From assembly GCA_009921785.1 (NCBI GenBank), contig RFXE01000044.1:1-10719 (forward strand): a stretch of 10,719 bases of DNA. Direction: 5' to 3'. The position numbers and the translations under genes were made by a program. Of the stretch, positions 1 through 5,647 are shown piece by piece. A model generated the notes under the pieces. The model made no database searches and was not told the origin of the DNA. It saw only the letters and a program-made list of their open reading frames with translations. Within the stretch, counting starts at the first letter, position 1. Every line of letters begins with the position of its first letter. The DNA is from Alphaproteobacteria bacterium (GTDB taxonomy: Bacteria; Pseudomonadota; Alphaproteobacteria; Rhizobiales; Beijerinckiaceae).

Positions 1-989
1 GTGACACCGTGGGTCTGCGCGACTTCTTGTTCATAGGCGCTGGCTTTCATGGCATCCTGACCACGACGATAGGCAATCGTTACATGATCGGCACCAAGCT
101 TGCGTGACTGAACCGCGGCGTCGATGGCGGTCATGCCACCGCCAATCACAACCACCTCACGTCCAATCGAAAGCTTTGAAAGATCTTTAGCTTGCCGCAG
201 TTCGGCAATGAAATCGACCGCGTCACGCACGCCCTTAAGCGTGCCTTCACCGCTCACGCCAAGCTTATTCACGCCGGCAAGTCCGGTGCCCATAAACACG
301 GCATCATAGCTCCGACGCAAAGTGGCGATATCAATCTCTTTACCGAGCGCGTGACTCGTTTTCACCTCAATGCCGCCAATCGCCAAAATGAAATCGACTT
401 CGCGTTGCGCAAAATCATTCGTCGTCTTGTAAGCGGCGATACCATATTCATTAAGGCCGCCAAGTTTATCTTTGGCTTCGAAAATCGTAACGCTATGGCC
501 TTGTTCGGCGAGTTTATGCGCACAGGCAAGCCCTGCCGGTCCGCCGCCAATCACCGCGACTTTTTTGCCCGTCGATGCCGCGCGTTTGAAAGGCTGCTTG
601 CCTGCATCCATCAAATGGTCGGTGGCGTGGCGCTGCAAGAGACCGATCTTGACCGGCTTACCTTCAGCGGTTTCGCGCACACAGGCCTCTTCGCAGAGTG
701 TTTCAGTCGGACAAACACGTGCACACATGCCGCCGAGGATGTTGGATTTCAGAATGGTTTCAGCCGCACCAAGATCATTGCCTGTCGCGATCTCGCGAAT
801 AAAGAGCGGGATATCGATTGAGGTCGGACAGGCGGTCTGGCACGGCGCGTCCGAACAGAAATAGCACCGCTCCGCCTCGACAAAGGCCTCATGCCGCGTA
901 AGTGGCGGATGGATATCGGAAAAATTGGCCTTGTAGTCCTCGGTGGCGAGACGCCCTGCCGCCAACCCGCTTGTTCTCACTGACCCCAT
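1..989 (-). CDS. preT: NAD-dependent dihydropyrimidine dehydrogenase, PreT subunit (partial, C-terminus outside window)
   Basis: PreT is the FAD/Fe-S subunit that takes electrons from NAD(P)H and passes them to PreA, which reduces uracil and thymine in the first step of reductive pyrimidine breakdown in the cytoplasm. I translated 329 codons from ATG 989-987; the frame is open to the left edge. The N-terminal ferredoxin-like domain has two cysteine clusters, C42-x2-C-x4-C-x3-C54 and C89-x3-C-x5-C-x3-C103, as in the DPD/GltD family. A glutamine at 119 (GLLQRHA) sits where mammalian DPD uses Gln as an iron ligand (inferred alignment). An FAD-binding Rossmann motif lies at 144-171 (VIGGGPAGLA) and an NAD(P) one at 279-309 (VIGGGMTAID). 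The start is backed by a purine-rich AGAGGGGG about 5 bases upstream. The RutR-like site 44 bp upstream supports pyrimidine catabolism over glutamate synthase small subunit. preA would be expected just left of the window. Confidence 0.88.
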   Translation of the reverse strand, partial: MGSVRTSGLAAGRLATEDYKANFSDIHPPLTRHEAFVEAERCYFCSDAPCQTACPTSIDIPLFIREIATGNDLGAAETILKSNILGGMCARVCPTETLCEEACVRETAEGKPVKIGLLQRHATDHLMDAGKQPFKRAASTGKKVAVIGGGPAGLACAHKLAEQGHSVTIFEAKDKLGGLNEYGIAAYKTTNDFAQREVDFILAIGGIEVKTSHALGKEIDIATLRRSYDAVFMGTGLAGVNKLGVSGEGTLKGVRDAVDFIAELRQAKDLSKLSIGREVVVIGGGMTAIDAAVQSRKLGADHVTIAYRRGQDAMKASAYEQEVAQTHGV

Positions 990-1032
990 CGTTGCCCCCT
1001 CTTCGATGGCGCTAAATCCCAAAGGATGGAAT

Positions 1033-1048
1033 TTGACCAATTGGTCAG
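1033..1048 (-). promoter_or_regulatory. RutR-type operator upstream of preT
   Basis: The plus strand reads TTGACCAATTGGTCAG. This matches the published E. coli RutR consensus TTGACCANNTGGTCAA at every defined position except the last base, and its inner 14 bp form a perfect palindrome. RutR is a TetR-family regulator that releases DNA when it binds uracil or thymine. The site lies between the transporter stop and the preT start, about 24 bp downstream of a TTGACA hexamer on the minus strand, so a bound dimer would cover the transcription start. Repression relieved by pyrimidines is inferred; no rutR gene is in the window. Confidence 0.75.
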
Positions 1049-1077
1049 ATTTCCGCACGGGTCGCGGATTCTGTCAA
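1049..1077 (-). promoter_or_regulatory. Candidate preT promoter (-35 TTGACA)
   Basis: The minus strand carries a perfect -35 hexamer TTGACA (1077-1072). With a 17-bp spacer the -10 would be GGAAAT (1054-1049), which matches only in its last three bases. The case rests on the -35 element and on the operator that directly abuts the putative -10. It gives preT its own promoter rather than relying on read-through from the transporter. Confidence 0.35.
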
Positions 1078-1108
1078 GGCGGCTTCATCGGTCCTTTTGG
1101 CCGATCCC

Positions 1109-2032
1109 TTAGAGAGCCGCGTCTTGCTGAAATTCACGGGCCAAACGACGCTCGCGATAAATGACATAAAGTCCGGCAGCGATGACGATGAAGGCGCCAA
1201 GAAACACAACGGGGTGCGGAATATCCCCAAAGAGAAAAAAGCCAATCGCAACAGCCCAGACGAGTGAAGAATATTCAAAGGACACAATCACAGACGCATC
1301 GGCAAACCGATAAGAGGATGTGATTAGAATTTGTCCAATGCCGCCAAAAATTCCTGACGCAACAAGCAAGACCGCTTGTTCTTGCGTCGGCATTTTCCAA
1401 ACAAGAAATGACGTCGCAAGACCAATCAATGATGTAACCATCAGAAAATAGAAAACGATTGTTCCGGTGCGCTCGAGCTGCGCCAATTTGCGAATTTGAA
1501 TGGATGAAAATCCATTACAAAGCGATGCCGTCAAACCAGCCATCGCTCCAAGCGCGGGGCCCTCAGCCAAAAAATCACCGAAATCACGCCCATAAAAATG
1601 CGGAGCAGCCATCAAGAGTGTACCAGCAAAGCCGATCCCAATGGCAGCCCAGCGATAGGGCCTTACATTTTCTTTCAAGAGCAATGCCGCAAGTGCAGTA
1701 GCAACAAGCGGCGCGAGATATCCAAGCGCGGTTGCATCGGGAAGCGGCAAAAAGGCAATGGCGGCAAAGCCAAAATACATTCCACCAGATCCAGAAATAC
1801 TTCTAAGAAGATGGCCGCCCAACCGCGTTGTTTTCAATGCGCCGCGTAATTCGTCGTGCCACCACAGCCATAGTCCGAGCGGTAACAGCGCAAAGAAGGC
1901 GCGGAAGAACATCAATTCACCGATCGGCATATCCGCACTCGCGAGCTTCACGAGCGTGGACATGATCAGGAACGCAAAAATCGATACGATTTTTAATGCG
2001 ATGCCGATTGTCGGGTTGGTGCCGCCACTCAT
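1109..2032 (-). CDS. DMT-family transporter (EamA domains)
   Basis: A 307-residue inner-membrane protein of the drug/metabolite transporter superfamily, usually exporters of amino acids, nucleobase-like compounds or other small metabolites; the substrate cannot be read from sequence. It has about ten hydrophobic segments in two EamA halves (roughly residues 9-142 and 157-293). The first half ends in the typical ALLLKENVRPYRW turn, and the second has YRFADASVIVSFEY followed by FFLFGDIPHP. The length is normal for the family. The C-terminus is basic (YRERRLAREF), consistent with a cytoplasmic tail. The ATG start has only a weak GAG upstream. Four bases after the stop is a 7-bp bulged hairpin (1087-1105) with a TTTT loop but no U-tract. 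It is co-oriented with preT 119 bp downstream, so a link to pyrimidine metabolism is possible but unproven. Confidence 0.85.
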   Translation of the reverse strand: MSGGTNPTIGIALKIVSIFAFLIMSTLVKLASADMPIGELMFFRAFFALLPLGLWLWWHDELRGALKTTRLGGHLLRSISGSGGMYFGFAAIAFLPLPDATALGYLAPLVATALAALLLKENVRPYRWAAIGIGFAGTLLMAAPHFYGRDFGDFLAEGPALGAMAGLTASLCNGFSSIQIRKLAQLERTGTIVFYFLMVTSLIGLATSFLVWKMPTQEQAVLLVASGIFGGIGQILITSSYRFADASVIVSFEYSSLVWAVAIGFFLFGDIPHPVVFLGAFIVIAAGLYVIYRERRLAREFQQDAAL

Positions 2033-2189
2033 TGAACCAAACTCAGTGTGTTAGATACGCTTTGCCGCATATAGACTTGTATGAATCGATAGGGAGTAAA
2101 GAAACAGCATGGCGAACATGGCAGCTCTGCAATGCCATGAGCGGAGGACTCTTTTGCTTCGGAATTAAGTTACCCTTCAAAGAGGTATT
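2033..2189. other. AT-rich upstream region of the DMT transporter
   Basis: Non-coding stretch between the transporter start and the terminator of the next minus-strand gene. It should hold the transporter promoter. AT-rich hexamers such as TATATG and TATCTA occur on the minus strand, but I see no well-spaced -35/-10 pair. Reading frames across it look like chance. Confidence 0.4.
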
Positions 2190-2235
2190 CAAAAATAAAA
2201 CTGGCAAATCGAAGATGATCTCCGCTTTGCCAGTT
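2190..2235 (-). terminator. Rho-independent terminator of the small secreted-protein gene
   Basis: On the minus strand, AACTGGCAAA (2235-2226) pairs perfectly with TTTGCCAGTT (2208-2199) across a 17-base loop. The U-rich run TTTTATTTTT follows immediately (2200-2191). A 10-bp stem and U-tract are a textbook intrinsic terminator, 50 bp past the stop codon of the gene ending at 2285. Confidence 0.8.
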
Positions 2236-2254
2236 CTAATTGGAAGGCAATGTC

Positions 2255-2275
2255 TCGCCCGAAAAGATCGGGCGA
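2255..2275. repeat. Perfect 8-bp inverted repeat downstream of the secreted-protein gene
   Basis: TCGCCCGA (2255-2262) and TCGGGCGA (2268-2275) form a perfect GC-rich stem with the 5-base loop AAAGA. It lies between the stop codon at 2285 and the terminator, so it would fold in the 3' untranslated RNA of that gene. No U-run follows it, so it is more likely an mRNA 3'-end stabiliser or protein-binding site than a terminator. Confidence 0.45.
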
Positions 2276-2284
2276 CCCACAGCA

Positions 2285-2731
2285 TTACTCTTCAGACGGA
2301 CCCTTCAAGGTCAGCTTTTTATCTTTGCAGAAATCCATCGCGACTGGATCGATCGATGATCCATCTTCGAATTTTGCAGAGACAGTAACTTTGCAGTCTT
2401 TGCCGAGTTTAAGGACCACTGATTTCTTTGGTGCCAACGGTGCTGCCAATAGATTTGTCTCGCTTGTCGTGGGCTCAGCCGGCTTGTCAGATGAGAACCA
2501 GTTCATCGGTGCCGCCCACCACTCCTGTGACTGCGGCGCGGGTGCCGGAGCGGCAACGACTTCGATCTTCGAGAATTCAACAACAGGAGACGCGCCCCCA
2601 TTGACGAGGGTCACCGAAACAGCCGCAGGCGCCTTCTTGGCAGGTGCCGCAGGTTTGGTGATCGCGTGAGCCGCTGTAGCTGCAAAAGCCGCGACACAGC
2701 CAATCGCGAGAGTGTAAGACAAGGACCTCAT
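2285..2731 (-). CDS. Small secreted Ala/Pro-rich protein of unknown function
   Basis: A 148-residue protein I cannot name with confidence. Residues 1-23 are a clear Sec signal peptide (basic start, Ala-rich hydrophobic core, cleavage at AHA-IT), so the mature form is periplasmic or outside the cell. An Ala/Pro/Lys linker (27-37) leads to VSVTLVNGGASPVVEFSKIEV (39-58). A second low-complexity stretch (60-100) contains a tryptophan-rich patch WWAAPMNWF. The C-terminal block has VVLKLGKDCKVTVSAKFEDG and FCKDKKLTL, whose two cysteines (C113, C135) could form a disulfide. The layout resembles short conserved hypothetical secreted proteins I recall from Hyphomicrobiales, possibly one small beta-rich domain; that is recollection, not a search. 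The start is firm: AGGAGT sits 7 bases upstream of ATG. It has its own terminator and appears monocistronic. Confidence 0.75.
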   Translation of the reverse strand: MRSLSYTLAIGCVAAFAATAAHAITKPAAPAKKAPAAVSVTLVNGGASPVVEFSKIEVVAAPAPAPQSQEWWAAPMNWFSSDKPAEPTTSETNLLAAPLAPKKSVVLKLGKDCKVTVSAKFEDGSSIDPVAMDFCKDKKLTLKGPSEE

Positions 2732-2817
2732 CGGTCAAACTCCTGAATAAATGAAAGGGTAGGCAACGGCCTATACCGCACGTCGTTATCTTCAGGCGAG
2801 CCCTACCGCAAGGCAAG

Positions 2818-2865
2818 AAAAAAGCGATGAGGCTTTACGGTTTTTCCCAATGAAAAGCCGTAGAG
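2818..2865 (-). terminator. Probable terminator of the thioredoxin-LON-Trm112 operon
   Basis: Sixteen bases past the Trm112-like stop, a stem forms between 2833-2845 and 2853-2865 (13 positions, two A-C mismatches on the minus strand). TTTTTT (2823-2818) follows after about nine bases. The U-run is farther from the stem than usual, so strength is uncertain. Confidence 0.45.
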
Positions 2866-2880
2866 TGCCGGAAATTAGGC

Positions 2881-3096
2881 TTAAGGTGCGTCTTCTAATG
2901 GCCGCGCCTCTTCAGGCACCATGATCGGAATACCATTCCGTATCGGATAAGCGAGCCGCGCACCTTCACTAATCAATTCCGAATGCGCCGAATCATAACG
3001 CAAAGTCCCTTTCGTCAAAGGGCAAACGAGAATTTCGAGCATTTTTGGATCAGGCGCGGATGATGGTGAAGGGCTTTTTTCGGTCATGATACTCAC
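2881..3096 (-). CDS. Trm112-like family protein (UPF0434/YcaR type), zinc-ligand-poor version
   Basis: A 71-residue protein of the Trm112/YcaR family. Eukaryotic Trm112 activates RNA and protein methyltransferases; the role of bacterial versions is largely unknown. The family core is plain: KMLEILVCPLTKGTLRYD (18-35), then LAYPIRNGIPIMVPEEARPLE (48-68). E. coli-like members carry CPxC near the start; here only C25 remains and the partner is Thr, so zinc binding is unlikely. As far as I recall this is usual in alphaproteobacteria. The frame opens at GTG 3096, whose bases overlap the TGA of the LON-domain gene (GTGA), implying translational coupling. ATG at 3087 (fourth codon) is an equally good start with a GTGAG upstream. 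It is the last gene of the operon. Confidence 0.85.
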   Translation of the reverse strand: MSIMTEKSPSPSSAPDPKMLEILVCPLTKGTLRYDSAHSELISEGARLAYPIRNGIPIMVPEEARPLEDAP

Positions 3097-3758
3097 TGCA
3101 ATACAGAATCAGATCCGTCATCACGACGCGCGAGCTCGATTTGCGTAATGGCAACAAGAAGTTCGGCACGGGACTTTAAATCTTTGGCTTCGAGCAAAGC
3201 CTGTTTTTCCCGAACACCAAATGGTGCCATCATCGACAACGCATTCACGAGTGCTTCATTGGACGCGGAATCAATGCCTTTCCAATCAATCGAAAGGCCA
3301 TTAGCCTGAGAAAATTCACGTAAAGCGGTAAGCACAGACTCGCGATCCACTGCGCTTTCACCCGCATGCGCTTCAAGATCTGTCACAAATTCGTCATATT
3401 GAGGCTGGCATTGACGGAACGGCGTAACCGCCGTCAATTCTTCTTCTATGCGAAAACGGCAAACGCCCGTCAACGTGATAACATAACGATTATCGCCTGT
3501 TTCAGCGAATTGCGTGATCCGACCGGCGCAGCCAACAGTGAATAAATCCGACGCGCGGGAACGAAGACTTGAATCACCATCGGGTTGAATCATGCCAATC
3601 AAACGATGCGTGCGAAGCGCCTCATCAATCATCGCAATGTAACGCGGCTCAAAAATATTGAGCGGCATTTGTCCACGCGGCAAAAGCAATGCCCCCGGAA
3701 GCGGAAAGAGGGGCATAACTGTAGGTAAATCGGAAGGGCCTCGATAAATCACATTCAT
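3093..3758 (-). CDS. LON peptidase substrate-binding-domain protein (no protease domain)
   Basis: A 221-residue protein made only of the LON N-terminal domain (PUA-like fold plus helical part). In full Lon this domain recognises substrates; stand-alone versions are common in alphaproteobacteria and have no AAA+ or Ser-Lys protease part. Signature pieces are VMPLFPLPGALLLPRGQMPLNIFEPRY (14-40), IGMIQP (54-59), the VGCAGRI strand (75-81) and RYVITLTGVCRFRI (91-104). A helical tail follows (135-212, ending TQIELARRDD). The ATG has a good GAGAGG 6 bases upstream. It starts 38 bp after the thioredoxin stop and overlaps the Trm112-like start, so the three are almost certainly one transcript. A role in protein quality control is inferred from the domain and from the chaperone-like neighbour. 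Confidence 0.88.
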   Translation of the reverse strand: MNVIYRGPSDLPTVMPLFPLPGALLLPRGQMPLNIFEPRYIAMIDEALRTHRLIGMIQPDGDSSLRSRASDLFTVGCAGRITQFAETGDNRYVITLTGVCRFRIEEELTAVTPFRQCQPQYDEFVTDLEAHAGESAVDRESVLTALREFSQANGLSIDWKGIDSASNEALVNALSMMAPFGVREKQALLEAKDLKSRAELLVAITQIELARRDDGSDSVLQ

Positions 3759-3796
3759 CTCGAACCTCTCACTGAATGGGTTGCCAATACTCCTGT

Positions 3797-4690
3797 TTAT
3801 CGGAACAGCAGAGCCGAAAGTTTACGACGACCGGCTTTCGTCTTTTCATCCATCGGACCCCAAGCGTCAAAGAACTGGATCAATTGCTTGCGGGCCCCAT
3901 CGTCGTTCCACGCTCTATCGCGTTTGATTATCTCGATTAATGCATCGACGGCATCATCATGCTGTCCTTGAGCGGACAAAGCGAGCGCATAATCAAAACG
4001 CGCTTGATGATCATTCGGATTAGCAGCAACCGCCGCTTCAAGACCCTTGATATCGCCGACGGATGAAGTTTGTTCAGCCAAGTCAAGAGCTGCGCGCGCA
4101 GCAACAATATCGGCATCATTTTGACGATCATCCGGCGCAGAGTCGAGATAGCCTTTTGCCGTTTCAAGCTCGCCTTGATCAATATAGATTTTTGCAAGAG
4201 CGCCGATAGCCGCTGTGTTGCCCGGATCTTCTTCAAGCACGGCACCATAGGCTTCGATTGCTTGCACGACATCACCGGCTGCCAGCACTTGCGCGGCTGC
4301 TTCTAAGAGCTCTTTCGTCCCGCCGGCCATCTTGCCCGCGATACGTTCAAGAAACGCTTTGATCTGGCTTTCAGGCAATGCCCCAACGAAACCATCAATG
4401 GGCTGACCCTTATCAAAAGCAATAACAGCGGGGATCGATTGAATACCTAATTGTCCGGCAATTTGCGGATGGTCGTCGATATTCATTTTTGTGAGGCGGA
4501 CACCGCCCTTGGTTGCCGCAACGGCCTTTTCAAGCGCGGGCGCTAATTGCTTGCAGGGGCCGCACCAAGGCGCCCAGAAATCTACAAGAACCGGCTGCTT
4601 CATCGATTCAGCAATAACATCCTGACGGAAGCTTGCTGTTGTAACGTCTTTTGCCCCTGAAGCCGGGCCCGCCTGTTCTTGAAGAGTCAT
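3797..4690 (-). CDS. cnoX: Thioredoxin-TPR chaperone, CnoX/YbbN family
   Basis: A 297-residue cytoplasmic protein with an N-terminal thioredoxin domain (about 15-120) and a C-terminal TPR region (about 125-297). The active site is intact, WCGPC at 42-46 with cis-proline in SIPAVI (85-90). It should therefore be redox-active, unlike E. coli YbbN, which lacks the full CxxC. In Caulobacter the homologous CnoX combines holdase and thioredoxin activity, protects unfolding proteins from oxidation and hands them to GroEL/DnaK. The C-terminal DRAWNDDGARKQLIQFFDAWG is characteristic of the family. I chose ATG 4690 because GAGG lies 6 bases upstream. An in-frame TTG at 4702 would add four residues but would sit on that site. 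First gene of the operon with the LON-domain and Trm112-like genes. Confidence 0.88.
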   Translation of the reverse strand: MTLQEQAGPASGAKDVTTASFRQDVIAESMKQPVLVDFWAPWCGPCKQLAPALEKAVAATKGGVRLTKMNIDDHPQIAGQLGIQSIPAVIAFDKGQPIDGFVGALPESQIKAFLERIAGKMAGGTKELLEAAAQVLAAGDVVQAIEAYGAVLEEDPGNTAAIGALAKIYIDQGELETAKGYLDSAPDDRQNDADIVAARAALDLAEQTSSVGDIKGLEAAVAANPNDHQARFDYALALSAQGQHDDAVDALIEIIKRDRAWNDDGARKQLIQFFDAWGPMDEKTKAGRRKLSALLFR

Positions 4691-4812
4691 TTTTTGCCTC
4701 AACTCACCCCGGGTTCCGCCGGATTACATGTTTAGCGAAACCGCTCTTTTTTCTCGTGCCCCTGACATAGGCATGGTCTCGCTGCGCGGCAATGCGGCGC
4801 GTCGTCCGAAAG

Positions 4813-5331
4813 TCAAGAATCCTCGACCGGAGCGGCTTCGCCCACAGTCAGGATGGCGGGTTCATGTCCGGTTTTGACCATAAAGGCCACAAGATCGTCG
4901 CGGGCAATTCCGGTGGTCATCGTATTGACGAGCGGATGCACATTGATCCGCTCATAAGCCATCAGACGTTTATCGAGAATGGCGCGGACCTTCCCGACCT
5001 TATCATTGAACACCGCAAAAGGCGTGACCGACCCTGGCTCGACGCCCAAATGCTCACGAAGCTGGTCGGCAGAGCAGAAACTCACGCGCCCTGACCCACC
5101 AATCGTCTCATGGATCGATTTGAGATCGATCCGTGTGTCCTCAAGCGCTGAAATCAGGAAGAGATTGCCCTTCTTGTCCTTGAGGAAGAGATTTTTGACA
5201 TGCGCGCCCGGGATCTCTCCTCGAAGACTCTTGGACTCCTCGACCGTAAACACGGCGGGGTGGTTCATAGTCTCGGTTTTGACGCCCATCTCATCAAGAA
5301 AGGCAAAAAGATCGTCGGGCGTGGCGGGCAT
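4813..5331 (-). CDS. Prolyl-tRNA editing deacylase, ProX/PrdX (YbaK) family
   Basis: A 172-residue stand-alone editing domain of the YbaK/INS superfamily. ProXp-ala enzymes hydrolyse Ala-tRNA(Pro) made in error by prolyl-tRNA synthetase, in the cytoplasm. Landmarks are NHPAVFTVEES (23-33), the conserved lysine in HVKNLFLKDKKG (44-55, K46, matching the key lysine of the family), SVTPFAVFND (101-110) and VHPLVNTMTTGI (131-142). This arrangement fits ProXp-ala/PrdX better than YbaK, which edits Cys-tRNA(Pro). Length is typical of alphaproteobacterial members. The ATG has only a weak CGGAA upstream. It stands alone: 110 bp separate it from the thioredoxin operon, and a tRNA-Gly is divergent upstream. 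Exact tRNA substrate is inferred. Confidence 0.85.
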   Translation of the reverse strand: MPATPDDLFAFLDEMGVKTETMNHPAVFTVEESKSLRGEIPGAHVKNLFLKDKKGNLFLISALEDTRIDLKSIHETIGGSGRVSFCSADQLREHLGVEPGSVTPFAVFNDKVGKVRAILDKRLMAYERINVHPLVNTMTTGIARDDLVAFMVKTGHEPAILTVGEAAPVEDS

Positions 5332-5485
5332 GGGTCAATTCCGTAAGCTTTATCGCGAGCCCCCTTCTAAAGGCGTCCGGATGAGCGGGGCAAGAGCGGG
5401 GAAATAATTGATCTCAAAAGGCCTTGGTAAAATGACGAGGCGCTCTGCCTGTTGCATCTCCCGAGAACTTGAGTCATATAGCCCG

Positions 5486-5513
5486 CATCGGGGCCCGCTG
5501 GGCCCTGCCGATG
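5486..5513 (+). other. Hairpin in the tRNA-Gly leader
   Basis: CATCGG (5486-5491) pairs with CCGATG (5508-5513), enclosing GGCCC/GGGCC with a GCT loop; bases 5505-5507 are bulged. It ends seven bases before the mature tRNA 5' end, so it would sit in the precursor leader. A broader alternative pairing, CCCGCATC (5482-5489) with GATGCGGG (5517-5524), would invade the tRNA acceptor strand. A possible promoter lies upstream (TTGCAT 5452-5457, TATAGC 5477-5482), but the spacing is poor. Confidence 0.4.
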
Positions 5514-5519
5514 ACGGAT

Positions 5520-5594
5520 GCGGGTGTAGCTCAGGGGTAGAGCACAACCTTGCCAAGGTTGGGGTCGAGGGTTCAAATCCCTTCGCCCGCTCCA
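5520..5594 (+). tRNA. tRNA-Gly (anticodon GCC)
   Basis: Full cloverleaf with encoded CCA. Acceptor GCGGGTG (5520-5526) pairs with CGCCCGC (5584-5590) with one G-U pair; discriminator T5591, CCA 5592-5594. The D-arm contains TAGCTCAGGGGTAGAGC. The anticodon stem CAACC/GGTTG (5545-5549/5557-5561) holds loop TTGCCAA with GCC at 5552-5554. The T-arm contains GGTTCAAATCC. GCC reads glycine codons GGC and GGU. The 3' half is duplicated just downstream (see the direct repeat). Confidence 0.95.
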
Positions 5595-5628
5595 AATCGG
5601 CTTAAAATCCCTTCGCCCGCTCCAAATC
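5575..5628. repeat. Direct repeat of the tRNA-Gly 3' end (2 x 24 bp)
   Basis: The 24 bases at 5575-5598, beginning AAATCCCTTCGCCCGCTCCA, are repeated exactly at 5605-5628 with six bases (GGCTTA) between, a period of 30. The repeat covers half the T-arm, the 3' acceptor strand, CCA and four bases beyond. Directly repeated tRNA 3' ends are the usual footprint of tyrosine-recombinase integration, but nothing lies between the copies. It may be a scar after loss of an element, an unused att core or a plain tandem duplication. Confidence 0.85.
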
Positions 5629-5647
5629 CGTGAAATTTTTGGACTTA

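Noticed and set aside
124..864. Plus-strand open frames of up to 209 residues opposite preT
   Set aside because: The minus strand encodes a clear PreT with all its motifs; the plus-strand translations have no family features.
1..989. Glutamate synthase small subunit (gltD) as identity of the first gene
   Set aside because: The two families share the fold, but the cysteine pattern, the GLLQRHA glutamine and the RutR site favour PreT. The adjacent gene outside the window would settle it.
2043..2285. 80-residue minus-strand frame between the DMT gene and the secreted-protein gene
   Set aside because: It runs through two perfect hairpins and the U-tract of the terminator and shows no protein-like pattern.
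3937..4275. 112-residue minus-strand frame inside the thioredoxin-TPR gene
   Set aside because: Out-of-frame shadow rich in Met, Leu and Arg; the TPR region in the true frame explains the DNA.
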